Shown: positions 44,667 through 52,292 of the stretch, piece by piece
Layout: each line of letters starts with the position of its first letter
Position numbering within the stretch: position 1 is the stretch's first letter
Source: Cupriavidus pauculus
GTDB lineage: Bacteria > Pseudomonadota > Gammaproteobacteria > Burkholderiales > Burkholderiaceae
NCBI RefSeq assembly: GCF_008693385.1
Contig: NZ_CP044067.1
Span: 3,019,501 to 3,083,500 of the forward strand
Direction of reading: 5' to 3'
DNA length: 64,000 bases
The notes under the pieces: model-generated
The model's input: the letters and a program-made list of their open reading frames with translations, nothing else
Databases searched by the model: none
What the model was told of the DNA's origin: nothing
Position numbers and translations under genes: made by a program

Positions 44667-45674
44667 ATGAAAGATTCCCGCCCCTCGTTGCGCCGCCGCG
44701 CGCTGATTGCCGCCACGCTGGTCGCCGGCATTGCCGTCACGGGCGCGGCCGGCACGGCACTGGCGTCCGACGCCAGGTGGCCGACCAAGGCCGTCTCGGT
44801 GGTGGTGCCGTTCCCGGCCGGCGGTTCCACCGACACGATCGCGCGCATGCTCGCGCAGCCGCTCAACGAGAAGCTCGGCCAGCCGTTCGTGATCGATAAC
44901 CGTCCGGGTGCCACGGGCGCGATCGGTGCGACGTTCGTCAAACGCGCGCCGGCCGACGGCTACACGATGATGGTGGCATCGATCGGCGTGTATGCGGTCA
45001 ACCCGTTCCTGCAGAAGAATCTTGCCTACGATCCGGCCAAGGATTTCGACCTGCTGACCGTGGCCGTGCGCGCGCCGAACGTGCTGGTGGCCAATCCGGG
45101 CTTCCCGGCCAGGTCGCTGCCGGAGCTCGTGGCCTATATGAAGAAGAACCCGGGCAAGGTGACGTTCGCCAACTCGGGTGCCGGTTCGTCGGACCACCTG
45201 ACGGCGGCGCTGTTCTGGCAGAAGAGCGGGGCGCAGGGGCTGCACGTGCCGTACAAGGGCGGCGCACCGGCGATCTCAGATCTGCTGGCCGGGCAGGTAG
45301 ACGTGTCGTTCCAGAACGTGAACGCGGTGCTGCAGCATATCCGCTCGGGCAAGCTCAAGGCGCTGGCCGTGACGTCGGAGAAGCGCTCGGCGGTGCTGCC
45401 GGACGTGCCGACGATGGCGGAGGGCGGCGTCAAGGACGTGGAAGTGTATTCGTGGCAGGCCGCCGCGGCGCCGAAGGGTCTGCCGGCCGACGTGAAGACG
45501 CGCCTGCATGGCGCCATCGTGAGCGCGCTCAAGGATGAGGGCATGCAGAAGAAGCTGAGCGAACAGGGCTTCGAGGTCGTGGCCAACACGCCGGAGCAGT
45601 TCGTCCAGTTCGAGCAGCAGGAACTCAAGCGCTGGAAGGAAGTGATCGAGAAGGGCGGCATCACGATGGAGTGA
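44667..45674 (+). CDS. Bug/TctC-type periplasmic receptor, likely for glucarate or related aldarate
   Basis: 335 residues from MKDSRPS with an AGGAGA site. Signal peptide contains two Arg runs (RRRAL) and ends ALASD (about 33). Bug motifs: WPTKAVSVVVPFPAGGSTD, FVIDNRPGATGAIG, ADGYTMM, LHVPYKGGAPAISDLLAGQVD and VPTMAEGGVKDV. It follows gudD by 55 bases in the same orientation, so glucarate or galactarate is the likely ligand (inference). No membrane component is nearby. Confidence 0.92.
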   Translation: MKDSRPSLRRRALIAATLVAGIAVTGAAGTALASDARWPTKAVSVVVPFPAGGSTDTIARMLAQPLNEKLGQPFVIDNRPGATGAIGATFVKRAPADGYTMMVASIGVYAVNPFLQKNLAYDPAKDFDLLTVAVRAPNVLVANPGFPARSLPELVAYMKKNPGKVTFANSGAGSSDHLTAALFWQKSGAQGLHVPYKGGAPAISDLLAGQVDVSFQNVNAVLQHIRSGKLKALAVTSEKRSAVLPDVPTMAEGGVKDVEVYSWQAAAAPKGLPADVKTRLHGAIVSALKDEGMQKKLSEQGFEVVANTPEQFVQFEQQELKRWKEVIEKGGITME

Positions 45675-45695
45675 TGGCTGGGGTCTGCTGCCTGC

Positions 45696-45720
45696 GGAGG
45701 GGAGGCAACGTCCTCCCTCC
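45696..45720. terminator. hairpin between Bug and LacI genes
   Basis: GGAGG(g)GAGG pairs with CCTCCCTCC around a six-base loop, 22 bases after the Bug stop. Only a short AT stretch follows, which also holds TACAAT (45723-45728), a possible -10 very close to the LacI start. Partial terminator or attenuator. Confidence 0.4.
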
Positions 45721-45734
45721 ATTACAATCACCGC

Positions 45735-46760
45735 ATGCCTCGCACCCCATCCCCTTCCATTCCGGCTCAGAACATCCGCGTCACGCTCAAGGACGTGGCG
45801 AGCGTCGCGGGGGTATCGGCCATGACGGTATCGCGCGTGCTCAACGCGCCCGATACCATCTCCGCGGCCACGGTGGCCAGGGTACGCGAAGCCATTGCGA
45901 GCACGGGCTACGTGCCCAACAGCGCCGCCAAGGCCCTGCGCTCGAGCAAGAGCCGGCTGATCGCGGCCGTGCTGCCCACGCTGACGGGCTCCGTGTTCCT
46001 CGATACCATCGGCGCGCTCACGGCCGCACTGGCCCGGCGCGGCTACCAGCTCATGGTGGGCCAGAGCGGCTATAGCGCGATTGGCGAAGACCAGCTGATT
46101 ACCGACATCATTTCCCGGCGTCCGGACGGTATCGTGCTGACGGGCGTCGTTCATACCGACGAGGGCCGCCGCCGGTTGCTGGCATCGGGTATCCCGATCG
46201 TCGAGACATGGGACCTCACGCCCGAACCGCTGGACGTGCTGGTGGGCTTCTCGCACGAAGCGGTGGGCCGCGAGGTGAGCCGCTTTCTGGTCGGCAAGGG
46301 CCGCCGGAGGCTGGCGCTGATCGGCGGTGACGACGTGCGTTCCAAACGGCGCTGGACCGCCTTCGCGAAATCCGCGCGCGCGCTCGGGGTGCCCGCACCG
46401 GTCGCCCGCTTCGTGTCCGCGCCCACGACGCTCGCGCACGGCCGCGAAACGCTGCGCGCATTGCTTGCCGAACATCCGGACGTGGATGCCATTTTCTGCA
46501 GTTCGGACGCGCTCGCGCTGGGCGTGCTGATCGAAGCGCGCGCGCAGGGCATCGACGTGCCGAAGCAACTGGCTGTGATCGGCTTCGGCGACCTCAACTT
46601 CTCCGCCCAGCTGGACCCCGCGCTGACGACGGTACGCATCGACGGCCCCCGCATCGGCGAACTCGCGGCCCACTGCATCGTGGCCCGCGCGCTCGGCGAG
46701 CCGCTCGACGAACGCATCATCGACGTCGGCTTCACGATCGTCGAACGCGAGAGCACCTGA
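45735..46760 (+). CDS. LacI family regulator (GntR-like), likely of the glucarate unit
   Basis: 341 residues. LacI helix-turn-helix VTLKDVASVAGVSAMTVSRVLN (about 16-37), hinge helix NSAAKALRSSKS, and a periplasmic-binding-like effector domain. The segments following the hinge (LIAAVLPTLTGSVFLDTIGAL) are those of GntR-type LacI proteins of proteobacteria that respond to gluconate or aldarates. It probably represses gudD and the receptor in the absence of the sugar acid. Confidence 0.92.
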   Translation: MPRTPSPSIPAQNIRVTLKDVASVAGVSAMTVSRVLNAPDTISAATVARVREAIASTGYVPNSAAKALRSSKSRLIAAVLPTLTGSVFLDTIGALTAALARRGYQLMVGQSGYSAIGEDQLITDIISRRPDGIVLTGVVHTDEGRRRLLASGIPIVETWDLTPEPLDVLVGFSHEAVGREVSRFLVGKGRRRLALIGGDDVRSKRRWTAFAKSARALGVPAPVARFVSAPTTLAHGRETLRALLAEHPDVDAIFCSSDALALGVLIEARAQGIDVPKQLAVIGFGDLNFSAQLDPALTTVRIDGPRIGELAAHCIVARALGEPLDERIIDVGFTIVEREST

Positions 46761-46775
46761 CTGCCACGACCCGGC

Positions 46776-47555
46776 TCAGATGCCTTGCCCGCCGGACACC
46801 TCGATCCGCTGCGCATTGACCCAGCGGTTGCTCTCCGACAGCAGCCCCGCGATCATCGGCCCGATATCGTCGGGTACGCCCGCGCGGCCCAGCGCCGTCA
46901 TATCGGCAAACAGCTTGTTGATCTCGGCATTGTCGCGCACGGCGCCGCCACCGAAATCGGTCTCGATTGCACCCGGCGCCACGGTATTCACGGCAATGCC
47001 GCGCGCACCGAGTTCCTTCGCCATATAGACCGACAGCACCTCGACCGCGGCCTTGACCGCCGCATACGCGCCGTAGCCGGGGAACGATACCCGCGTGAGG
47101 CCGCTCGACAGATTGACGATGCGTCCGCCGTCGGCGATCAGCGGCAGCAGCGCCTGCGTCAGGAAATAGACGCCCTTGAAGTGCACGTTGACGAGGCTGT
47201 CGAACTGCGCCTCGGTGGTGTCCGCGATCAGCGCGTACTCGCCGTGGCCCGCGTTGTTGACGAGGTGGTCGAACGTGTCGCGCTGCCACGTTTCGCGCAA
47301 CGCGGCACGCAGCTGTTCCGCGAACGCCGCGAAGCTCGCGATATTGCCGGTATCGAGCTGCAGCGCGCGCGCCTTGCGGCCCATGGCCGCGATCTGCGCG
47401 ACCACGGCGTCGGCTTCCGCCGCGCTGCGCTGGTAGGTCACGATCACGTCGCCGCCGCTGCGGGCGATGGCGAGCGCGGTATTGCGGCCGAGGCCGCGGC
47501 TGGCGCCGGTGACGATGGCGATCTTGCTCGAGGATGGGGTCATGGTCTGGCTCAT
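46776..47555 (-). CDS. short-chain dehydrogenase/reductase
   Basis: 259 residues. Classical SDR: cofactor motif TGASRGLGR (about 17-25), NNAG, catalytic Ser in LSSGLTR, and Tyr/Lys in YGAYAAVKAAVE. The Gly-rich motif TGASRGxG without a basic residue pattern does not settle NADH or NADPH. Often co-regulated with AraC_N-type regulators as here. Substrate unknown. Divergent from the AraC gene at 47732, with GCAAC/GTTGC arms (47584-47604) between them as a possible operator. Confidence 0.93.
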   Translation of the reverse strand: MSQTMTPSSSKIAIVTGASRGLGRNTALAIARSGGDVIVTYQRSAAEADAVVAQIAAMGRKARALQLDTGNIASFAAFAEQLRAALRETWQRDTFDHLVNNAGHGEYALIADTTEAQFDSLVNVHFKGVYFLTQALLPLIADGGRIVNLSSGLTRVSFPGYGAYAAVKAAVEVLSVYMAKELGARGIAVNTVAPGAIETDFGGGAVRDNAEINKLFADMTALGRAGVPDDIGPMIAGLLSESNRWVNAQRIEVSGGQGI

Positions 47556-47731
47556 CTTGGGCTCCTGAAACAGGTGGTTGGGTGCAACGAATTATTGGAG
47601 TTGCGAGCCCGATAGTCTTAGTCAATTCCTCGGCGTTACTTGCCTGATCCTACGAATTGCCGCCGGAGCGCCCCCAGGGAATGGCCGGTCGGGGTAGCGA
47701 AAGGGGCCGGGATCGGGCTACGATCGCAGCC

Positions 47732-48625
47732 ATGAACGACGCCCTGCTCGATGCCGTCCGCCGTTACGCGGACACGTATGCCGATGCCGACGGCCTGGCC
47801 CGTACGCCCGTGCCCGGGCTGACCACGATCCGCTCGACCTCCCCGAGCGGGCTGCTCTATGCGATCGCGCGTCCGCTCGTCTGCCTCGTGCTACAGGGCA
47901 CCAAGCAGGTCACGATGGGCGCGCAGACGCTGACGTTCGGCCCCGGCGATTCGCTGCTGATCACCGCCGACGTGCCGACCGTGAGCCAGGTCACGGCCGC
48001 GAGCCCGGCACGGCCCTACCTGTCCCTCGTGCTCGACCTCGAACCCGCCGTCATCGCGGACCTGACCATGCAGATGCAGGGGGGGCCAGTGCCGGACGGC
48101 GCAGCCGTGCGCTTCGAGCCGACCGACGGCGAAGTGTCGGACGCCGCGCTGCGGCTGATGCGCTTGCTCGAACGGCCAGAGGCGGTGCCGGTATTGCATG
48201 CGCAGCGGGTGCGCGAGCTGCATTACTGGTTGCTGGAGGGACGGCATGGCGCGGCGATCCGGCGCCTGGGCTGGCCCGAAGGCAATGCGCGGCGCGTGGC
48301 GCGCGCGGTGGCCGTGCTGCGCGACGAATTCGCGCAGCCGTTGCCGATGGAGCGGCTGGCCAGCGTCGCGGGCATGAGCCCATCCTCGTTCTATCAGCAC
48401 TTTCGCGCCGTTACGTCGCTGTCGCCGCTACAGTTCCAGAAGCAACTGCGCCTGATCGAGGCGCGCCGGCTGATGCTGGCCGATGGCATGACCGCGAGCG
48501 ATGCCGCCTTTGCGGTCGGCTACGAGAGCGTGCCGCAGTTCACGCGCGAGTATCGCCGCATGTTCGGGCTGCCGCCGGCAAAGGATGCCGAGGCCCTGCG
48601 CGGTGCCGTGGTGGCCGCCGCCTGA
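47732..48625 (+). CDS. AraC family regulator (AraC_N type)
   Basis: 297 residues from MNDALLDA. The N-terminal AraC_N/cupin-like domain contains ARPLVCLVLQGTKQVTMGAQ and YLSLVLDLEP, the signature of a large subgroup paired with a divergent SDR or oxidoreductase. The C-terminal part has two helix-turn-helix units, MERLASVAGMSPSSFYQHFRAVTSLSPLQFQKQLRL and SDAAFAVGYESVPQFTREYRRMFG. It likely activates the SDR gene. Confidence 0.93.
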   Translation: MNDALLDAVRRYADTYADADGLARTPVPGLTTIRSTSPSGLLYAIARPLVCLVLQGTKQVTMGAQTLTFGPGDSLLITADVPTVSQVTAASPARPYLSLVLDLEPAVIADLTMQMQGGPVPDGAAVRFEPTDGEVSDAALRLMRLLERPEAVPVLHAQRVRELHYWLLEGRHGAAIRRLGWPEGNARRVARAVAVLRDEFAQPLPMERLASVAGMSPSSFYQHFRAVTSLSPLQFQKQLRLIEARRLMLADGMTASDAAFAVGYESVPQFTREYRRMFGLPPAKDAEALRGAVVAAA

Positions 48626-48701
48626 GCGCGCGGCGCGCTTTCCTTCCCATCCGAAGCAGGGCGTGGCGAAACTTCCACGCCGCGCATGTGTCGTTAAGTT
48701 C

Positions 48702-49784
48702 ATGAATATCGATATCCTGATCAATCACCCGTGGTTCAACACATGGGCCGCGGCCATCATCGCCGTCGTGCTGGCGCTGATCGTGCACAAGCTCGGCGGC
48801 TTGCTGCTGCTGCGGATCGCGCGCCATTCGGCGGTGCTGCACGCGATCCTCACCAAGATCCGCGCGCCCGCCAAGTTCGTGCTGCCGCTGCTCGCGCTGC
48901 AGACCGTCTGGCAGGCGGCCGGCGACGACCTGCGCTGGATCGACAACGTGCGGCACATCAACGGCCTGCTGATGATCGCGGCCACCACCTGGCTGATCGT
49001 GCGCATCATCGCGGGTTTCGCGCAGGGGATTCTGGACCGGCATCCCGTGGACGTCGCGGACAACGTGGCCGCGCGGCGCATCCATACGCAGACGCGCGTG
49101 CTGTCGCGCATCGCCATGACGCTCGTGATGGTGATGGGCGCGGCCATGCTGCTGATGACTTTCCCGGGCGCGCGGCAGGTCGGCGCGAGCCTGCTGGCGT
49201 CCGCGGGGGTGGTCGGCCTGGTCGCCGGCTTTGCGGCCAAGCCCGTGTTCAGCAACATGATCGCGGGCCTGCAGCTCGCGCTCACGCAGCCGATCCGGCT
49301 CGACGACGTGCTGATCGTCGAAGGCGAATGGGGCAGGGTGGAGGAGATCACCGGGACCTACGTCGTGCTCAAGATCTGGGACGAGCGCCGGCTGATCATT
49401 CCGCTGCAGTACTTTATCGAGAAGCCGTTCCAGAACTGGACGCGCAACAACTCCGCGCTGATGGGTTCGGTGTTCTTCTATGTCGACTACGGCATGCCGC
49501 TCGCGCCGCTGCGCAAGGAGCTCGAACGCATCGTCCATGCGGCCCCGGAATGGGACCAGCGCTTCTTCAACCTCGTGGTGTCCGATACCACCGACCGCAC
49601 GATGCAGTTGCGCGTGCTCTGCACGGCCGCCTCGTCGGGGCTGGCATGGGACCTGCGTTGCGTGGTCCGGGAGGGCCTGATCGACTTCATGCAGCGCGAA
49701 TATCCGCAATTCCTGCCCCGGCTTCGGATCGAGGGCGAGGTCGGTCATGGCCATTCGAGCGGGGGAGAGGGCATACCGGCCTGA
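48702..49784 (+). CDS. MscS-type mechanosensitive channel protein
   Basis: 360 residues. Four TM helices (about 8-30, 50-65, 85-105 and 130-160), then the MscS pore and beta domains: AGVVGLVAGFAAKPVFSNMIAGLQLALTQPIRLDD, EGEWGRVEEITGTYVVLKIWDERRLIIPL. The pore helix carries Gly/Ala-rich packing as in small-conductance channels. It should open on hypo-osmotic shock. The start at 48702 follows no strong ribosome site. Single gene. Confidence 0.92.
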   Translation: MNIDILINHPWFNTWAAAIIAVVLALIVHKLGGLLLLRIARHSAVLHAILTKIRAPAKFVLPLLALQTVWQAAGDDLRWIDNVRHINGLLMIAATTWLIVRIIAGFAQGILDRHPVDVADNVAARRIHTQTRVLSRIAMTLVMVMGAAMLLMTFPGARQVGASLLASAGVVGLVAGFAAKPVFSNMIAGLQLALTQPIRLDDVLIVEGEWGRVEEITGTYVVLKIWDERRLIIPLQYFIEKPFQNWTRNNSALMGSVFFYVDYGMPLAPLRKELERIVHAAPEWDQRFFNLVVSDTTDRTMQLRVLCTAASSGLAWDLRCVVREGLIDFMQREYPQFLPRLRIEGEVGHGHSSGGEGIPA

Positions 49785-49817
49785 CCCGCCCGCATCATGC
49801 GCAATGGAGCGAACAAT

Positions 49818-50387
49818 ATGCAACGAGGGCAGGCAAGAATTACCGCGACGCTGGCATTCGGCGCCGCGCTGGTGGGTACCACGCTGCTGCTGCAGGCATG
49901 CGGCGCCTTTGCGGGCGGGAAGCGCGGCAACGACGCGGTGCCGCAGCCGGCAAAGCCCGTCGACCTCGAACGCTACCTCGGCAAGTGGTACGAATACGCG
50001 CGCTACGAGAACCGCTTCGAGCGCGACTGCGATTACGTGACGGCCGAGTATGGCAAGCGCGAGGACGGCAAGGTGTCCGTGCGCAATACCTGCGGGGCGC
50101 GGCCGGGCGCATCGCCGAAGGTGTCGGAGGGCCGGGCGCGCGTGGTGCCGGACAGCGGCAACGCGAAGCTCGAGGTCTCGTTCTTCGGGCCGTTCTATGT
50201 TGGCGACTATTGGGTGCTCGACCACGCGGACGACTATACGTGGTCGATCGTCGGCGAGCCGTCGGGGCGCTTCCTGTGGATCCTCACGCGCGAACCCAAG
50301 CCCACGGCATCGGCCGGCAAGGCGCTGATCGACCGCGCGCGGGCATTGGGCTATGACACCTCGATGCTGCGCATGACCGCGCAGTAA
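49818..50387 (+). CDS. blc: outer-membrane lipocalin (Blc type)
   Basis: 189 residues from MQRGQARI, ATG with a GGAG site. Lipobox LLQAC (Cys about 28) directs it to the envelope. Lipocalin motif 1 is clear: YLGKWYEYARYENRFERDC, and motif 3 is RFLWILTREPK. Blc proteins bind lysophospholipids or fatty acids in the envelope. It follows the channel gene by 33 bases; a joint role in membrane stress is possible but not shown. Confidence 0.92.
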   Translation: MQRGQARITATLAFGAALVGTTLLLQACGAFAGGKRGNDAVPQPAKPVDLERYLGKWYEYARYENRFERDCDYVTAEYGKREDGKVSVRNTCGARPGASPKVSEGRARVVPDSGNAKLEVSFFGPFYVGDYWVLDHADDYTWSIVGEPSGRFLWILTREPKPTASAGKALIDRARALGYDTSMLRMTAQ

Positions 50388-50410
50388 CGCCCGGTAAGGG
50401 GCGGTAAGGG

Positions 50411-51160
50411 TCAGGTCAGCGCGATACCGCCGTCCACGCGCAGATTGACGCCCGTGATAAAGCTGCCCGCATCGCTCGCGAGCAGCAGCGCGGCCGACGC
50501 CAGCTCCTCCGGGCGGCCCATCCGGCCCAGCGGAATCGCGTTGGCCATCATCGTCTCGAACGCGGGACGCGCGTCGGCCGCGACGCCCAGCTTGGCCAGG
50601 ATCGGCGTATCGACGGGCCCCGGGCTCAGCACGTTCACGCGAATGCCGCGCGTCTTCAGTTCCAGCGCCCAGCTGCGCGCGAACGCTTCCATGGCCGCCT
50701 TGCTGCCCGCATAGACCGCGTGGCCGTCGAGCACCTTGTGGCTGGCGATGGAGCTCACGAGCACGATGGCGCCGCCGTCGCGCATGACGGGCACGATCTT
50801 CTGCACACCGAAGAACACCGCCCGGGTATTCGTCGCGAACTGCACGTCGTACTCGTCCACGCCGACGGCTGCCGACGGCGTGATCGTATTCATGCCCGCG
50901 TTGGCGACGTAGATATCGACCTTGCCGAAGCGTTCGGCCACGAGGGCCGCCACGCGGTCGTGCGTGCCCAGGTCCGCGACGTCGCCGGTCAGCCCCGATG
51001 CGCGCGAGCCGAGCGCCTGGACCGCGGCGTCCACGGCATCCTGCCGGCGGCCGACGACGATCACGCTGGCGCCGGCCTCCATGAAGCGGCTTGCGATCGC
51101 GAAGCCGATGCCACTGTTGCCGCCCGTGACGATGGCGGTCTTTCCTGCGAGTGCCTGCAT
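50411..51160 (-). CDS. short-chain dehydrogenase/reductase
   Basis: 249 residues from the ATG at 51160 (MQALAGKTAIV). A TTG nine bases earlier is in frame but less likely. TGGNSGIG cofactor loop, NAG, catalytic Ser in VSSIASHK, and Y-x-x-x-K in YAGSKAAMEAFA. The VVGRR motif after beta2 suggests NADPH. Divergent from the LysR gene at 51263. Substrate unknown. Confidence 0.93.
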   Translation of the reverse strand: MQALAGKTAIVTGGNSGIGFAIASRFMEAGASVIVVGRRQDAVDAAVQALGSRASGLTGDVADLGTHDRVAALVAERFGKVDIYVANAGMNTITPSAAVGVDEYDVQFATNTRAVFFGVQKIVPVMRDGGAIVLVSSIASHKVLDGHAVYAGSKAAMEAFARSWALELKTRGIRVNVLSPGPVDTPILAKLGVAADARPAFETMMANAIPLGRMGRPEELASAALLLASDAGSFITGVNLRVDGGIALT

Positions 51161-51188
51161 GATGGGCAATGTCCTGTGTCAGGAGAAT

Positions 51189-51205
51189 GCGCGCATCATG
51201 CGCGC
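51189..51205. promoter_or_regulatory. perfect palindrome in the SDR-LysR divergent region
   Basis: GCGCGCAT-c-ATGCGCGC: 8-bp arms around one base, 29 bases from the SDR start and 58 bases from the LysR start. It is the best operator-like element in the gap. A TACAAT (51227-51232) follows on the LysR side as a possible -10. Confidence 0.5.
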
Positions 51206-51262
51206 CGGCGCCCTCGCGGACTAGCCTACAATCGGCCCATCACTTGTGCCAATCTGTCATCA

Positions 51263-52144
51263 ATGTCGATCGAGCGCCTGCATGGACTGTCCGCCTTCGT
51301 GCGCGCGGTGGAAGCCGCGTCATTCACGGCCGCAGCGCGTACGCTGGGCACCACGCCGTCCGCGGTCTCCAAGAGCGTGGCGCGGCTGGAGGCCCGGCTC
51401 GGCGTCAAGCTGTTCCAGCGTTCGACGCGTGCGGTAGTGCTGACCGTGGAGGGGCGCGCGTACTACGAGCGCGTCGCATCGCTCGTGCGTGGGCTGGAGG
51501 AGGCGGCCGACGCCGTGGCGCCCGCGGCGACGGCGGTCGGCCGGCTGCGCGTCAGCATGCCGGGCGATCTCGCGCGCTCGCTGCTCGGCCCGCTGACGGC
51601 GGTGCTGATGCCCAGGCATCCGCGCCTGACGCTCGATGTCAGCGTCAGCGACCAGCATGTCGATCTGATCCGGCAGGGGTTCGATCTTGCCCTGCGGGTC
51701 GGACAAGCGGCGGACAGCGGACTCCACGCGCGGCGGCTCGCCGACCTGCCGCTGGTGCTCGTCGCCTCGCCGGACTACCTCGCGCGTCACGGCGTGCCTG
51801 GCACGGCAGCCGGGCTCGCCGCGCACCGGCATGTCCGCTACCGGCTGGCGGGGCAGGTGGTGCCGATCGCATTCGCGCACGATGCCTGCCCGCCACTCGA
51901 GGGCAGCTTCGACACCGACAGCGGGGAGGCGATGCGCACGGCAGCGCTCAACGGCCTCGGCATCGCGCAATTGCTCCGCGCCACGGTGCAACGGGACATC
52001 GATGCGGGCATGCTGGTCGTGGTGCTGCCCGATGTGCCGCTGCGGCCGGTGCCACTGCAGGTGCTCCACGGGTTTGGCCGTCGGTTGCCCGCGCGCGCGA
52101 AGGTGTTCGTGGAATTCATCGCGGCCGAGATCACGAAGACATAG
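51263..52144 (+). CDS. LysR family regulator
   Basis: 293 residues. Starts MSIERLHGLSAFVRAVEAASFTAAARTLG with the helix-turn-helix TPSAVSKSVARLEARLGVKLF, as in the CrgA/YafC-like subgroup that often represses or activates a divergent SDR gene. The effector domain carries RLRVSMPGDLARSLLGPL and RLTLDVSVSDQHVDLIRQGFDLALRVG. It likely controls the SDR at 50411. Confidence 0.92.
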   Translation: MSIERLHGLSAFVRAVEAASFTAAARTLGTTPSAVSKSVARLEARLGVKLFQRSTRAVVLTVEGRAYYERVASLVRGLEEAADAVAPAATAVGRLRVSMPGDLARSLLGPLTAVLMPRHPRLTLDVSVSDQHVDLIRQGFDLALRVGQAADSGLHARRLADLPLVLVASPDYLARHGVPGTAAGLAAHRHVRYRLAGQVVPIAFAHDACPPLEGSFDTDSGEAMRTAALNGLGIAQLLRATVQRDIDAGMLVVVLPDVPLRPVPLQVLHGFGRRLPARAKVFVEFIAAEITKT

Positions 52145-52292
52145 CGTCCCGGAAAAATTTGCAACGCAGGCGGCAACGCGTACAAATTGCATTGCCGGGA
52201 ACCTTGCCGATACGGCGGAATCCATGGTTTCCGCTCCGGCATGGGTCGTGCTTCATGGCCTCCATTCCAAACGAGCCAGGCGACAACCCATC

